64,000 bases of DNA from an uncultured Phascolarctobacterium sp. GTDB lineage: Bacteria; Bacillota; Negativicutes; Acidaminococcales; Acidaminococcaceae. The stretch covers positions 1-64,000 of the forward strand of contig CASFJU010000001.1 of assembly GCA_949295115.1 (NCBI GenBank), given 5' to 3'. The notes below the pieces were generated by a model. It did not search any database and was not told the origin of the DNA. It saw nothing but the letters and a program-made list of their open reading frames with translations. The position numbers and the translations under genes were made by a program. Below are positions 41,885-52,391 of the stretch, piece by piece (within the stretch, counting starts at the first letter, position 1; every line of letters starts with the position of its first letter).

Positions 41885-44800
41885 ATGGACAAAATCAGAC
41901 GCATTTTTGTAGAGAAAAAAGAAGCTTTTGCCGTTGAAGCAAGGGGCATGCTTGCCGATTTGCGGACCAACCTCGGCATGAAAGGCTTAACCGGCATCCG
42001 CGTGCTGAACCGTTACGATGTGATGGGCGTAACCGATGAGGAGTTTGCCGCAGCCAAAGGCTTGGTTTTAAGCGAACCCCCGGTTGACACCGTTACCGAA
42101 GAACTGGAAGTACCGGTAGGCTGCCGCGCTTTTGCCGTGGAATTTTTGCCCGGCCAGTACAACCAGAGGGAAGACTTTGCCGCGCAGTGCATTCAGCTGA
42201 TTACCCAGAAGGAGCGTCCGCTGGTATCTTCCGCCAAGGTTTATATTTTGTCCGGCACAATCAGCGACGAGGAGTTTGCCAAAATCAAGGCTTACTGCAT
42301 CAACCCGATTGAAGCGCGCGAAGCCGCGTGGGAAAAACCAGCAACCCTTGTGCAAAGCTGCGAGGAGCCTCAGAAAATTAAATCCGTAGAGGGCTTTTTG
42401 ACCTTTACCAAAGACGAAATGGAAGCCTACCGCGTGGAAAACGGACTGGCCATGAGTTTGGACGACCTGCTGTGGTGCCAGAAATATTTTAACGAAGAAC
42501 ACCGCGAACCGACCATTACCGAAATTAAGGTTCTGGATACTTACTGGTCCGACCACTGCCGCCATACCACTTTTATGACGCAGATTGAGGATGTTGAAAT
42601 TGAGCCCGGCCTTTATAACCAGCCGGTGCAGGCTGCGCTGGATAAATACATGGCTGCGCGCGACGAAGTTTACGGTGCGGATACCAAACGCCCTGTAACT
42701 TTGATGGATATCGCCGTTATTGGCATGAAAAAACTGCGTGCCGAAGGAAAACTGAACGATTTGGACGAATCGGAAGAAATTAACGCCTGCACTATTGTTG
42801 TGCCGATTGAAGTTGACGGCAAAACCGAAGAATGGCTGCTGCTGTTCAAAAACGAAACCCATAACCACCCGACGGAAATCGAACCGTTCGGCGGTGCTGC
42901 TACCTGCCTTGGCGGCGCAATCCGCGACCCGCTTTCCGGCCGTGCCTATGTATATCAGGCTATGCGCGTAACCGGCGCTGCCGACCCGCGCGTACCTGTT
43001 GAAGACACTCTGCCCGGCAAACTGCCGCAGCGCAAAATTACTATCGGCGCGGCAGCAGGCTACAGCTCTTACGGCAACCAGATCGGCCTTGCAACCGGCC
43101 ATGTACAGGAATACTACCACGATAAATTTGTAGCAAAACGTATGGAAGTCGGCGCTGTTGTAGGCGCTGTGCCGCGTAACCTTGTTAAACGCGAAACTCC
43201 TGAACCGGGCGACCTTCTGGTACTGCTCGGCGGCAGAACCGGCCGTGACGGCTGCGGCGGCGCAACCGGTTCTTCCAAGGAACATACCGTTGATTCGCTG
43301 GCAAGCTGCGGCGCGGAAGTACAGAAAGGCAACCCGCCGACCGAACGCAAAATCCAGCGCCTGTTCCGCAATCCGGAAGTAACGCCGATGATTAAACGCT
43401 GCAACGACTACGGCGCAGGCGGCGTATCCGTTGCTAACGGCGAACTGGCCGACGGCATGGTTATCGACCTTGATAAAGTACCGAAAAAATACGAAGGCCT
43501 TGACGGCACCGAGCTTGCAATTTCCGAATCGCAGGAACGTATGGCTCTTGTCATAGCCCCGGCGGATATTAAAAAATTTGTGGCTTTCGCCGATGAGGAA
43601 AACCTTGAAGCAACCGTTATCGGTGAAGTTACCGACAGCAGGCGTCTTGTAATGTTCTGGCGCGGCGATAAGATTGTTGACCTTTCCCGCGACTTTTTGA
43701 ACACCAACGGCGTGGCACAGCATGCCGATGTTAAAGTTCTGGAAACCACCGGCGAATGCGTATTTGATAAAATCCCGGCAGAGGTTGCAGGCAAAGAACT
43801 GAAAGACGCATGGCTGGCAAACCTTGGACGTTTGAATGTTTGCAGCCAGAAAGGTTTGAGTGAACGCTTTGACAGCACCATCGGCCGTGGTACCGTGCTG
43901 ATGCCGTTTGGTGGCAAAAAACAGCTTACTCCGTCCGAAGGTATGGTTGGACGTCTGCCCGTACTGCACGGCAAAACAACGGCAGCTTCCGTAATGGCTT
44001 GCGGTTATAATCCGGACGTTGCCTGCTGGAGCCCGTTCCACGGCGCAATGTACGCTGTTGTGGAATCCGTAACCCGTGCCGTTGCTTTGGGCGCTGACCC
44101 GTCCAAACTGCGCCTGACCTGTCAGGAATACTTCCCCAAACTGCATAACACCGAACTTTGGGGGCAGCCGTTTGCCGCACTGCTTGGCGCATTTACCGCG
44201 CTGGACGCTTTGGAACTGCCTGCAATCGGTGGTAAGGACAGCATGAGCGGCACCTTTATGGATAAAACCGTTCCGCCGACGCTGGTCTCCTTTGCGGTTG
44301 ATGTTATCGACGGCGACAAAGCCGTATCGGCAGAATTCAAACAGGCTGGCAGCAAGGTAGTGTTCCTTTCCTGCCCGCGCGACAACAGCGAAGTGCCTGA
44401 TTTTGGCGTGCTGAAACAGAACCTTACTTCAGTGCATAATGCAATGCTGGCAGGAAAAATCAGCGCCGCCGCTGCCGTAAAAGAAGGCGGCATTGCAGCG
44501 CTTATTACAACCATGTGCCTTGGCAACAACCTTGGCTTTGAATTTATTAAACCTTACAACGATACCGACGGACTGTTTACTTTGCAGCCGGGCGGACTTG
44601 TGCTGGAACTTGCGGCAGGCGTTGAACCGGAAGAACTGTTCGACGGTTTGGACTACATGCTGCTTGGCCATACCGCGGAAAAACCGGTTATCGCTATCAA
44701 TGACGACGTTATCGAAATTGCGGCTGCGCTTAAAGCATACAGCGCTCCGCTGGAAGGTATCTTCCCGTCCAAAACTACGGATAAAGATGAAAAAGACATC

Positions 44801-45652
44801 GACCTGCCGCTTTATAAGGAAGAGTTGCCTTTGACCGCGCCGGTTACAATTGCCAAACCGCGCGTATTCATTCCGGTATTCCCGGGCATCAACTGCGAAT
44901 ACGACAGCGCCCGCGCATTTGAGGACGCAGGAGCGGTTGCCGAAACCTTTATCGTACGCAACCTTACCCCGCAGGCGGTAGAAGAATCCGTAGCGGCGAT
45001 GGTAAAAATGATTGACAACGCGCAGATTGTAATGCTTCCGGGCGGCTTCAGCGCCGGCGACGAACCGGACGGCAGCGGCAAATTTATTGCCACCATGCTG
45101 CGCAACCCGCGCATTAAAGAAGCTATTGAACGCTTGTTAAACGACCGAGACGGTTTGATGCTCGGTATCTGCAACGGCTTCCAGGCTCTGGTTAAACTCG
45201 GCCTTGTGCCTTACGGCGAAATTCGCGACATGACGGCAGAAAGCCCAACGCTTACCTTCAACAACATCGGCCGCCACGTATCGCAGATTGTCAGCACGCG
45301 CATTGTTTCCAATAAATCCCCGTGGTTCAGCGCCGTTGAACCGGGCGAAATCCATTCCGTTGCAGTATCCCACGGCGAAGGACGCTTCTATGCGCCGGAA
45401 GCAACGATTAAAGAACTGTTTGCCAATGGACAGGTGGCAACGCAGTACGTTGACGAAAACGGCAAACCGACCATGGCAATGCCGCATAACCCGAATGGTT
45501 CGCTGTACGCTATCGAAGGCATTACCAGCCCCGACGGCAGAATCCTCGGCAAAATGGGTCATACCGAACGTTTTGTGCCCGGTCTGTTCAAAAACATCAG
45601 CGGCAACAAAGACCAGAAAATCTTCATCAGCGGCGTAAATTATTTTAAATAA
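41885..45652 (+). CDS. purL: Phosphoribosylformylglycinamidine synthase, single-chain PurL-PurQ
   Basis: The enzyme converts FGAR, glutamine and ATP to FGAM in purine synthesis. The 1255-residue protein combines the PurS-like N-terminus, two PurM-like halves (YWSDHCRHTTF, ETHNHPTEIEPFGGA, GGTGRDGCGGATGSS-like block, PAIGGKDSMSGT) and a C-terminal class I glutamine amidotransferase domain with PGGFSAGDEPDGSG and GICNGFQ (catalytic Cys about residue 1096). It is a complete fused enzyme. It lies outside any pur cluster here, after a GNAT gene, and ends at a terminator. Confidence 0.96.
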   Translation: MDKIRRIFVEKKEAFAVEARGMLADLRTNLGMKGLTGIRVLNRYDVMGVTDEEFAAAKGLVLSEPPVDTVTEELEVPVGCRAFAVEFLPGQYNQREDFAAQCIQLITQKERPLVSSAKVYILSGTISDEEFAKIKAYCINPIEAREAAWEKPATLVQSCEEPQKIKSVEGFLTFTKDEMEAYRVENGLAMSLDDLLWCQKYFNEEHREPTITEIKVLDTYWSDHCRHTTFMTQIEDVEIEPGLYNQPVQAALDKYMAARDEVYGADTKRPVTLMDIAVIGMKKLRAEGKLNDLDESEEINACTIVVPIEVDGKTEEWLLLFKNETHNHPTEIEPFGGAATCLGGAIRDPLSGRAYVYQAMRVTGAADPRVPVEDTLPGKLPQRKITIGAAAGYSSYGNQIGLATGHVQEYYHDKFVAKRMEVGAVVGAVPRNLVKRETPEPGDLLVLLGGRTGRDGCGGATGSSKEHTVDSLASCGAEVQKGNPPTERKIQRLFRNPEVTPMIKRCNDYGAGGVSVANGELADGMVIDLDKVPKKYEGLDGTELAISESQERMALVIAPADIKKFVAFADEENLEATVIGEVTDSRRLVMFWRGDKIVDLSRDFLNTNGVAQHADVKVLETTGECVFDKIPAEVAGKELKDAWLANLGRLNVCSQKGLSERFDSTIGRGTVLMPFGGKKQLTPSEGMVGRLPVLHGKTTAASVMACGYNPDVACWSPFHGAMYAVVESVTRAVALGADPSKLRLTCQEYFPKLHNTELWGQPFAALLGAFTALDALELPAIGGKDSMSGTFMDKTVPPTLVSFAVDVIDGDKAVSAEFKQAGSKVVFLSCPRDNSEVPDFGVLKQNLTSVHNAMLAGKISAAAAVKEGGIAALITTMCLGNNLGFEFIKPYNDTDGLFTLQPGGLVLELAAGVEPEELFDGLDYMLLGHTAEKPVIAINDDVIEIAAALKAYSAPLEGIFPSKTTDKDEKDIDLPLYKEELPLTAPVTIAKPRVFIPVFPGINCEYDSARAFEDAGAVAETFIVRNLTPQAVEESVAAMVKMIDNAQIVMLPGGFSAGDEPDGSGKFIATMLRNPRIKEAIERLLNDRDGLMLGICNGFQALVKLGLVPYGEIRDMTAESPTLTFNNIGRHVSQIVSTRIVSNKSPWFSAVEPGEIHSVAVSHGEGRFYAPEATIKELFANGQVATQYVDENGKPTMAMPHNPNGSLYAIEGITSPDGRILGKMGHTERFVPGLFKNISGNKDQKIFISGVNYFK

Positions 45653-45668
45653 TGCTTGAGTAACTTTT

Positions 45669-45708
45669 AATACCGTCTCTGCACTATGCAGGGGCGGTAT
45701 TGTTTTTT
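45669..45708 (+). terminator. Terminator after purL
   Basis: A stem of about 14 bp with several G-T pairs (45669-45682 with 45688-45702) and a T-rich tail. Confidence 0.75.
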
Positions 45709-45747
45709 GTAATAAAGATTGTTAAAATAAATAAGTAAAAATGACCG

Positions 45748-45899
45748 AAATCCAAAGGTTTATACTATTGCGGCAACTCAAAAATGCTGCGGCTCCTCCG
45801 ATTCCGTACGGGCTGTGCGCCGGACTCACGGGGATTACAGCCTTAAATTTTGCCGCCGCAGTTTTTGTTAGTTGCCTTATAGCACAAGCCTTTGGATTT
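45748..45899. repeat. 152-bp imperfect palindromic element
   Basis: The ends form an 11-bp perfect inverted repeat (45748-45758 and 45889-45899) and the arms stay similar inward for over 40 bases, including GGCAACT and CTGCGGC blocks present on both arms in opposite orientation. Open frames on both strands here only mirror this symmetry. It lies between purL and hemW and looks like a MITE or palindromic unit. Confidence 0.75.
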
Positions 45900-45936
45900 T
45901 TTACGCTTATAGTCAAATTTACAAAAAGGTAACGCT

Positions 45937-47109
45937 ATGCAATCAACAATTTTACAACCATACAAACAAATACAGGGCGTTTATGTGCATATACCGTTTT
46001 GTAGGCAAAAGTGCTTGTATTGCGATTTTAATTCTTATGCCGGTTTTGGCGCGGACGTAATGGAGGAGTATGCCGCTGCCGTCTACCGTGAGATTGCCGG
46101 GCGCAGTAAAGATTTGCCGGTAAACGCCAATGCCAGCATTTATTTGGGCGGCGGCACGCCCAGCCTTTTGCCGGTCGATTGCATTGAACAGATTGTAAAT
46201 GCGTTAAAGCAATACGGTTACTGGCAACAGCCGCGCGAGGCAAGCATCGAAGCTAACCCCGGCACTGTTGATTTGACAAAATTAAAAGCGCTGCGGCAGA
46301 TGGGCTTTGACCGCATCAGCTTTGGCGTGCAGAGCTTAAATGATGATGAGCTGCGTGCGATTGGCCGTGTGCATAATGCGGCAGAGGCATTGGAAGCCAT
46401 TAACCTTGCCCAACAGGCCGGTTTTGCGCGCATTAACGCCGATGTTATTTACGGCTTGCCTGGGCAGAGCATGGCAAGCCTTAAAAATACCTTGCAGCAT
46501 CTTGCGGCGACAGGCATTGAGCATCTTTCCGTGTACGGCCTGATTGTGGAGGACGGCACGCCGTTGCAAAAGCTGGTGGATGCAGGCAAAATAATTTTGC
46601 CGGATGAGGACGAAGCTGCCGATATGTACGAATTTGTGCAGGCGTTTTTAAAAGCGCAGGGCTTTGAGCGGTACGAAATATCCAACTACGCCAGCAGCGG
46701 CGCATACAGTAAACACAATTTAGTGTACTGGCATTACTACCCTTATGCGGCGTTCGGCGCAGGCGCTTGCGGCTTTAACGGCAGCGCGCGTTTTACAGGC
46801 ACGCCAGCCGTGCCCAATTATATAGAAGGAATTACAAACGGCAAACCGCTTTACGATGTTGAACAGCTTACGCCAGCCGTGCAGTTTGAAGAATTTATGT
46901 TTATGGGTCTGCGCAAAAAAAGTGGTGTCAATTTATTGGAAGCAAAAGAACGCTTCGGCGTGGATGTACGGCAAAAATACGGCGCGGAGCTTGCATCTTT
47001 TATCGCACGGGGGCTGATAAATTTTGATGAGGACGGGCACAACATCAGCCTGACGGAAGCAGGCATGGAAGTGGGCAATCAAATTTTTGAAATCTTTGTG
47101 ACGGATTAA
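45937..47109 (+). CDS. hemW: Radical SAM protein HemW (heme chaperone-like)
   Basis: The 390-residue protein starts with VYVHIPFCRQKCLYCDFNS, the CxxxCxxC cluster at C22, C26 and C29, then GGGTPSLL and SIEANPGT, and lacks the extra N-terminal part of true HemN. HemW proteins bind heme and are not coproporphyrinogen oxidases. It stands directly before hrcA, a common Firmicute order, but the hrcA operon has its own promoter 30 bases after the stop. Confidence 0.93.
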   Translation: MQSTILQPYKQIQGVYVHIPFCRQKCLYCDFNSYAGFGADVMEEYAAAVYREIAGRSKDLPVNANASIYLGGGTPSLLPVDCIEQIVNALKQYGYWQQPREASIEANPGTVDLTKLKALRQMGFDRISFGVQSLNDDELRAIGRVHNAAEALEAINLAQQAGFARINADVIYGLPGQSMASLKNTLQHLAATGIEHLSVYGLIVEDGTPLQKLVDAGKIILPDEDEAADMYEFVQAFLKAQGFERYEISNYASSGAYSKHNLVYWHYYPYAAFGAGACGFNGSARFTGTPAVPNYIEGITNGKPLYDVEQLTPAVQFEEFMFMGLRKKSGVNLLEAKERFGVDVRQKYGAELASFIARGLINFDEDGHNISLTEAGMEVGNQIFEIFVTD

Positions 47110-47138
47110 ATTTTATTAAAAAAATATATAAAAACTTG

Positions 47139-47167
47139 TTGACAATCTCCATAGGCAGTGCTATTCT
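47139..47167 (+). promoter_or_regulatory. Promoter of the hrcA heat-shock operon
   Basis: TTGACA at 47139, 17 bases, TATTCT at 47162: a vegetative sigma-A type promoter, directly followed by the CIRCE operator. Confidence 0.9.
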
Positions 47168-47179
47168 AATATCAAGATG

Positions 47180-47206
47180 TTAGCACTCTACAATAATGAG
47201 TGCTAA
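47180..47206 (+). promoter_or_regulatory. CIRCE operator
   Basis: TTAGCACTC, nine bases, GAGTGCTAA: a perfect copy of the HrcA-binding inverted repeat, placed over the predicted transcription start. Confidence 0.98.
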
Positions 47207-47228
47207 CAATCCCTTCGGAGGTGGGGAT

Positions 47229-48248
47229 ATGTTAAACGAAAGAAAGAAGAAAATTCTGCAAATCATTATAGAAGATTACATTTCGACGGCGGAGCCGGTA
47301 GGCTCGCGCACCATTGCGCGCAAACATGATTTGGGTTTAAGCCCGGCAACAATCCGCAACGAAATGAGCGACCTGGAGCTTTTGGGATATCTCGAACAGC
47401 CTCACACTTCGGCAGGCCGCGTGCCTTCGGCGCAGGCGTACAGGTTTTATGTCGATTCGATGATCGAGCCTGATACGCTGGACGATAACGACCGCACCTT
47501 AATCAACACGCTGTACCATGAACAGCAGCGCAGTATCGACGATATCTTCCTTTCCACTGCCAAAATCCTCTCGCAGATGACGCATAACGTGTCGATGGTG
47601 CTGGCCAACCAGCATTCGGTCAGCCGTTTCTGCTACTTGAAGTTTTTGCCGCTGGACAGCAACCACGCTATTTTGTGCATCGTCACCGACGACGGCAATG
47701 TAAACAACTGCGTGGTGGAAATACCTGCCGGCATGAGCGTTAAAGAGCTGGAATATATGGCAGGCCGCATTACGCGGATGCTGGAAGGCAAGGCCGTTAC
47801 CGATATTGATAAGGACCTGCTGGAGGCAGTGCAGTCAGCGGTTAAGGATGACCGCCTGCTGCATTCTTCGCTTCTGCACGTTTTGCGCCGCATGACGCGT
47901 CCCGAAAAGGAAACTTTTTTTATGGGCGGCACAAGGCAGCTTTTAAGCCAGCCGGAATTCCGAGATATGGAAAAGGTTAAAAACCTTTTAGGCGTGCTGG
48001 AAGAAGAAAAGGTTGTGCGCAACATTTTAAAATCCGGCGAAGAAGGCGATGGGCTGCGCATAACGATTGGCAGCGAAAACAAATTTGAAGGCATTCAGGA
48101 TTGCAGCATGGTGCAGGCAACCTACCGCTTAAACGGCAAAATAGTCGGTACAATGGCGGTGCTGGGGCCGACGCGCATGCAGTACGGCAAGGTAATTGCC
48201 GTTATGGATTATCTTCATAAATATCTGAAAACGATTTTAAATAATTAA
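47229..48248 (+). CDS. hrcA: Heat-shock repressor HrcA
   Basis: HrcA binds CIRCE and represses class I heat-shock genes. The 339-residue protein starts MLNERKKKILQIIIEDYI, with the winged-helix segment LSPATIRNEMSDLELLGYLEQPHTSAGRVPS (about 40-70) and the GAF-like core. The ATG at 47229 is chosen for GGAGGTG upstream; the in-frame ATG at 47196 lies inside CIRCE. It heads hrcA-grpE-dnaK-dnaJ and so represses itself. Confidence 0.97.
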   Translation: MLNERKKKILQIIIEDYISTAEPVGSRTIARKHDLGLSPATIRNEMSDLELLGYLEQPHTSAGRVPSAQAYRFYVDSMIEPDTLDDNDRTLINTLYHEQQRSIDDIFLSTAKILSQMTHNVSMVLANQHSVSRFCYLKFLPLDSNHAILCIVTDDGNVNNCVVEIPAGMSVKELEYMAGRITRMLEGKAVTDIDKDLLEAVQSAVKDDRLLHSSLLHVLRRMTRPEKETFFMGGTRQLLSQPEFRDMEKVKNLLGVLEEEKVVRNILKSGEEGDGLRITIGSENKFEGIQDCSMVQATYRLNGKIVGTMAVLGPTRMQYGKVIAVMDYLHKYLKTILNN

Positions 48249-48259
48249 GGAGGGTAAAG

Positions 48260-48847
48260 ATGCAGGCAGAAGACATTAAAGCTACCCAAAACCCCGATAC
48301 CGAAGCTGAACAGACCGAAGCGGCAAAAGCGGCGGAAGGCGCAGCAGAAGCCGAAGCCCAGAACACACAGGCGGAAGAAGCAAAAGCCGAAGAATCGCAG
48401 AAAGATGAAAAAGATGTAAAAATCGAAGAACTGCAAAAACAGCTGTTGCGTTTGCAGGCCGATTTTGAAAATTTCCGCAGGCGCAACGCCGCCGAGCGCG
48501 AACAACTTTCAACCTTTGTTACGGCAGAAGTTGTCGGCAAGTTTTTAAAAGTGCTTGATAACTTTGAAAGAGCAGAGCAAAGCGTTAAAACCACCGGCGA
48601 TATGGCCGCTATCGTAACCGGCATGGAAAAAATCCGCCGCCAGTTCGAGCAGGCCTTTAAAGAGCTGGAGGTTGAAGAAATCCCCGCAGAGGGGCAAAAA
48701 TTTAACCCGGAACTGCACGAAGCGGTAATGCGCGGGCAGAACCCGGATATGGAGGATGAAAGCATTGAGCAGGTCTTTGAAAAAGGCTACAAGCTGCGCA
48801 ACAAAATCATCCGCCACAGCAAGGTTAAAGTAATAAGCAACGATTAA
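48260..48847 (+). CDS. grpE: Nucleotide exchange factor GrpE
   Basis: The 195-residue protein has a long low-complexity Glu/Ala N-terminal part (1-55), a coiled coil (QLLRLQADFENFRRRNAAERE) and the C-terminal beta domain (FNPELHEAVMRGQNPDMEDESI). GrpE dimers release ADP from DnaK. It starts 11 bases after hrcA with AAGGAGGG. Confidence 0.96.
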   Translation: MQAEDIKATQNPDTEAEQTEAAKAAEGAAEAEAQNTQAEEAKAEESQKDEKDVKIEELQKQLLRLQADFENFRRRNAAEREQLSTFVTAEVVGKFLKVLDNFERAEQSVKTTGDMAAIVTGMEKIRRQFEQAFKELEVEEIPAEGQKFNPELHEAVMRGQNPDMEDESIEQVFEKGYKLRNKIIRHSKVKVISND

Positions 48848-48890
48848 GCTGCAGACCTTATAAAGTGTAAAAATTGAGGAGGAAAATAAA

Positions 48891-50732
48891 ATGTCTAAAG
48901 TAATTGGTATTGACTTAGGTACTACGAATTCCGTAGTAGCTGTTATGGAAGGCGGCGAACCGACCGTCATCACAAATCAGGAAGGCAGCAGGCTGACCCC
49001 GTCCGTTGTTGGTTTCTCCAAAAACGGCGAACGCCTTGTAGGCCAGCTGGCAAAACGCCAGGCTGTTTCCAACCCAGACAGAACCATCAGCTCCATTAAA
49101 CGCCACATGGGCACTGACTACCGTGTAACCATCGACGACAAAAAATATTCCCCGGAAGAAATTTCCGCAATGATTCTGCAAAAATTAAAAGCTGACGCTG
49201 AAAAATATCTCGGCGAAACCGTAAGCCAGGCAGTAATTACCGTACCGGCTTACTTTTCCGACAGCCAGCGCCAGGCAACCAAAGACGCAGGCAAAATCGC
49301 AGGCCTTGAAGTTCTGCGTATCATCAACGAACCTACCGCCGCAGCACTGGCATACGGCATTGATAAGAGCGAAGACCACACCGTTATGGTTTACGACCTT
49401 GGCGGCGGCACCTTCGACGTATCCATCCTTGATGTAGGCGACGGCGTATTTGAAGTTAAAGCTACCAACGGCGATACCCACCTCGGCGGCGACGACTTTG
49501 ACCAGCGTATTATTGACTGGATGGTTGACGAATTCAAAAAAGCCGAAGGCATCGACCTTAGCGCTGACCGCATGGCTATGCAGCGTCTGCGCGAAGCAGC
49601 AGAAAAAGCTAAAATCGAACTGTCCGGCGTTATGACCACCAACATCAACCTGCCGTTTATTACCGCAGGTGCGGATGGCCCGAAACATCTGGATATGGAC
49701 CTGTCCCGTGCTAAATTTGAAGAAATGACCGCAGACCTTGTTGAACGCACCATGGGGCCGACCCGTCAGGCTATGGCAGACGCAGGCCTTAGCGCAAGCG
49801 ATATTAACAAAGTAATCCTCGTCGGCGGCTCTACCCGTATCCCTGCCGTACAGGAAGCTATTAAAAAATTCATGGGCAAGGAACCGCACCGCGGCGTTAA
49901 CCCTGATGAATGCGTTGCAGTAGGCGCTGCTATTCAGGCAGGCGTACTGGCAGGCGAAGTTAAAGACGTACTGCTTCTGGACGTAACTCCGCTGTCCCTC
50001 GGCATTGAAACCGCAGGCGGCATCTTCACCAGAATGATTGACCGCAACACCACGATTCCTACTTCCAAATCCCAGATTTTCTCTACGTATTCCGATAACC
50101 AGCCTTCCGTTGATATCCACGTACTGCAGGGCGAACGCGACATGGCTGCCGACAACAAAACCCTCGGCCGCTTTGAACTGTCCGGTATTCCTCTTGCACC
50201 GCGCGGAGTACCTAAAATCGAAGTTACCTTCGATATCGATGCTAACGGTATCGTAAACGTAAAAGCCAAAGACCTCGGCACCGGCAAAGAACAGAAAATC
50301 ACCATTACTTCTTCCGGCACGCTTGATAAAGACGAAGTTGACCGTCTTGTTAAAGAAGCCGAAGCCAACGCCGAAGCGGATAAAAAACGCAAAGAAACCG
50401 TTGAAGTGCGCAATCAGGCCGACAGCCTGTGCTACCAGGCCGAAAAGACCATTAAAGACATGGAAGGCAAAGGCCACGACGATTTGATTGCCAAAGTTAA
50501 AACTGCTATGGATTCCCTGAAAGAAACCATGAAGGGCGACGACGTTGACGCTATTAAAAAAGCTACCGAAGAACTTACCAAACCTTTGTATGAGCTGAGC
50601 GCTGAACTTTACAAACAGACTGAAGCAGCCAAAGGTGCGGAAGCCGGTAACGCAGGCGCAGCAGGCGGCGAAGCTAAAAAAGCTGACGACGACGTAGTTG
50701 ACGCCGAAGTTGTTGACGACGACAAAAAATAA
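48891..50732 (+). CDS. dnaK: Chaperone DnaK (Hsp70)
   Basis: The 613-residue protein starts with [18 protein letters not shown], contains the ATPase signatures [13 protein letters not shown] and [16 protein letters not shown], the substrate domain and an acidic C-terminal tail ([15 protein letters not shown]). It lacks the 24-residue insert of Gram-negative DnaK near the start of the ATPase domain, as in Firmicutes. GAGGAGG precedes the ATG. It is the third gene of the CIRCE operon. Confidence 0.98.
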   Translation: MSKVIGIDLGTTNSVVAVMEGGEPTVITNQEGSRLTPSVVGFSKNGERLVGQLAKRQAVSNPDRTISSIKRHMGTDYRVTIDDKKYSPEEISAMILQKLKADAEKYLGETVSQAVITVPAYFSDSQRQATKDAGKIAGLEVLRIINEPTAAALAYGIDKSEDHTVMVYDLGGGTFDVSILDVGDGVFEVKATNGDTHLGGDDFDQRIIDWMVDEFKKAEGIDLSADRMAMQRLREAAEKAKIELSGVMTTNINLPFITAGADGPKHLDMDLSRAKFEEMTADLVERTMGPTRQAMADAGLSASDINKVILVGGSTRIPAVQEAIKKFMGKEPHRGVNPDECVAVGAAIQAGVLAGEVKDVLLLDVTPLSLGIETAGGIFTRMIDRNTTIPTSKSQIFSTYSDNQPSVDIHVLQGERDMAADNKTLGRFELSGIPLAPRGVPKIEVTFDIDANGIVNVKAKDLGTGKEQKITITSSGTLDKDEVDRLVKEAEANAEADKKRKETVEVRNQADSLCYQAEKTIKDMEGKGHDDLIAKVKTAMDSLKETMKGDDVDAIKKATEELTKPLYELSAELYKQTEAAKGAEAGNAGAAGGEAKKADDDVVDAEVVDDDKK

Positions 50733-50751
50733 TCATCAGGTGGTGTAAACC

Positions 50752-51903
50752 TTGGAAAAAAGAGATTACTATGACGTGCTGGGCGTTTCCAAAAACGCAA
50801 CGGCAGACGAGATAAAAAAAGCATATCGTAAACTGGCACGTCAGTATCATCCTGATGTCAACAAGGATAATCCTGATGCTGCGGAAAAGTTTAAAGAATG
50901 CTCTGAAGCATACAGTGTTTTAAGCGACGAACAAAAACGCGCCCAGTATGACCAGTTCGGTCATGCAGCCTTTCAGGGCGCTGCCGGTGGCGGCGGCGCG
51001 GGCGGTTTTGGCGGGTTTGATTTCAGCGGCTTCGGCGGCGGTGGCGGCATGGAGGACATTTTTGACATGTTCTTCGGCGGCAGCGGACGCAGCCGTGGCG
51101 GCCGTCAGGCAGGCCCGCAGCGCGGCAGTGATTTGCGCTTTGATTTGGAAATTACCTTTGAAGAAGCAGCCTTTGGCGTAGAACGCGAAATTAACCTGAC
51201 GCGTGACGAGCAATGCCCGAAATGTAAGGGCAGCGGCGCAGAACCGGGCAGCAAGGTGGAAACCTGCCCCGAATGCCACGGCACAGGCCAGGTAAGCTTT
51301 ACGCAGAACACCATGTTCGGGCAGATGCGCAACGTACGCCCGTGTAGCAGGTGTCACGGCGAAGGAAAAATCATTAACGACCCCTGCCACGAATGTAAAG
51401 GCAAGGGCACTGTGCGCCAAACCAAAAAGCTTAAAGTTAAAATTCCGGCAGGCGTTAACGACGGTTCGCGCCTGCGCGTAAGCGGCGAAGGCGAAGCAGG
51501 CATGCGCGGCGGCCCCAGCGGCGACCTTTACGTATACCTGTATGTGAAGCCGCATAAGTTCTTTGAACGCGACGGCAACACTGTTTTATGCGAAGTGCCT
51601 ATTAACATTGTACAGGCAACTTTGGGCGATGAGATAAAAGTACCGACGCTGGACGGGCAGGTAACCATGAAGATACCCGAAGGTACCCAGCCGGGGCAGG
51701 TGCTGCGCTTAAAAGGCAAAGGCATACCCAGCCTGCGCGGAGGCAGCCGCGGCGACCAGCTGGTACGCATCAAAGTTGTTGTGCCTAAAAAGCTTAACGA
51801 CAAACAAAAAGACGCATTGCGCAAGTTTGCCGATATCAGCAAAGACAACATCAACCCCGAAGAAAAAAGCTTTTTGAACAAAATTAAAGATTTGTTTAAA
51901 TAA
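50752..51903 (+). CDS. dnaJ: Co-chaperone DnaJ (Hsp40)
   Basis: The 383-residue protein has a J domain with the HPD motif (33-35), a Gly/Phe-rich linker (about 72-115), four CxxCxGxG zinc repeats (about 150-220) and the C-terminal substrate domains. It delivers substrates to DnaK and stimulates its ATPase. The start codon is TTG, preceded by AGGTGGTG, 19 bases after dnaK. A strong terminator closes the operon. Confidence 0.97.
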   Translation: MEKRDYYDVLGVSKNATADEIKKAYRKLARQYHPDVNKDNPDAAEKFKECSEAYSVLSDEQKRAQYDQFGHAAFQGAAGGGGAGGFGGFDFSGFGGGGGMEDIFDMFFGGSGRSRGGRQAGPQRGSDLRFDLEITFEEAAFGVEREINLTRDEQCPKCKGSGAEPGSKVETCPECHGTGQVSFTQNTMFGQMRNVRPCSRCHGEGKIINDPCHECKGKGTVRQTKKLKVKIPAGVNDGSRLRVSGEGEAGMRGGPSGDLYVYLYVKPHKFFERDGNTVLCEVPINIVQATLGDEIKVPTLDGQVTMKIPEGTQPGQVLRLKGKGIPSLRGGSRGDQLVRIKVVVPKKLNDKQKDALRKFADISKDNINPEEKSFLNKIKDLFK

Positions 51904-51906
51904 ACA

Positions 51907-51942
51907 AAAAACAGGCTGAACTTTTGGTTCGGCCTGTTTTTA
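51907..51942 (+). terminator. Terminator of the hrcA-dnaJ operon
   Basis: An 11-bp stem (51911-51921 with 51927-51937) with one G-T pair and flanking A and T runs. Confidence 0.85.
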
Positions 51943-52080
51943 TATAACTTGTTTATAAGAAAAATTTACTGTTTCGGTAATATAAATAATAAATACAAAA
52001 ACTCCCGCTTGCTCAAACCATACTTTTATTGTAAAATTGATAAAGTAGTATACTTTGTTTTTTTATTGGAGGCTATAAAA

Positions 52081-52332
52081 ATGAACACCAATGCAAAACC
52101 CGCTATGAATTTGCAGGACAGCTTTTTGAACCATGTAAGAAAGGAAAACCTTGGCGTAATTATTTACCTCGTTAACGGCTTCCAGATCAGGGGCCTGGTA
52201 CGCGGCTTTGATAATTTTACCGTTATTATAGAAAACGAAGGCAAGCAGCAGCTTGTTTATAAACATGCCATTTCCACAATTTCACCGGCAGCCAACATCA
52301 CCATTATGCAGCCGGAAAAACGTGAGCAATAA
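52081..52332 (+). CDS. hfq: RNA chaperone Hfq
   Basis: The 83-residue protein matches Hfq: [33 protein letters not shown] Sm1 and the Sm2 motif YKHAIST. Hfq hexamers help small RNAs pair with mRNAs. The frame is open upstream to 51949, but GGAGG at 52068 sets the start at 52081 and gives the family's length. A TATACT about 30 bases upstream may be the -10. Hfq is not universal in Firmicutes. Confidence 0.96.
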   Translation: MNTNAKPAMNLQDSFLNHVRKENLGVIIYLVNGFQIRGLVRGFDNFTVIIENEGKQQLVYKHAISTISPAANITIMQPEKREQ

Positions 52333-52391
52333 TTTATAAAGCAGAGAAAAACGGCGCTGCGGCGTTGTTTTTCTTTATATAGGGTATTTTT

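Noticed and set aside
42068..44146. A 692-codon open frame antisense to purL
   Set aside because: It lies fully inside a highly conserved gene, has no family signature and follows from the codon pattern of the sense strand.
45722..45932. Small open frames on both strands between purL and hemW
   Set aside because: They coincide with the palindromic element and mirror each other, so they are a result of its symmetry.
49185..50477. A 430-codon open frame antisense to dnaK
   Set aside because: Long antisense frames in dnaK are a known artefact of its codon use; no ribosome site or motif supports it.
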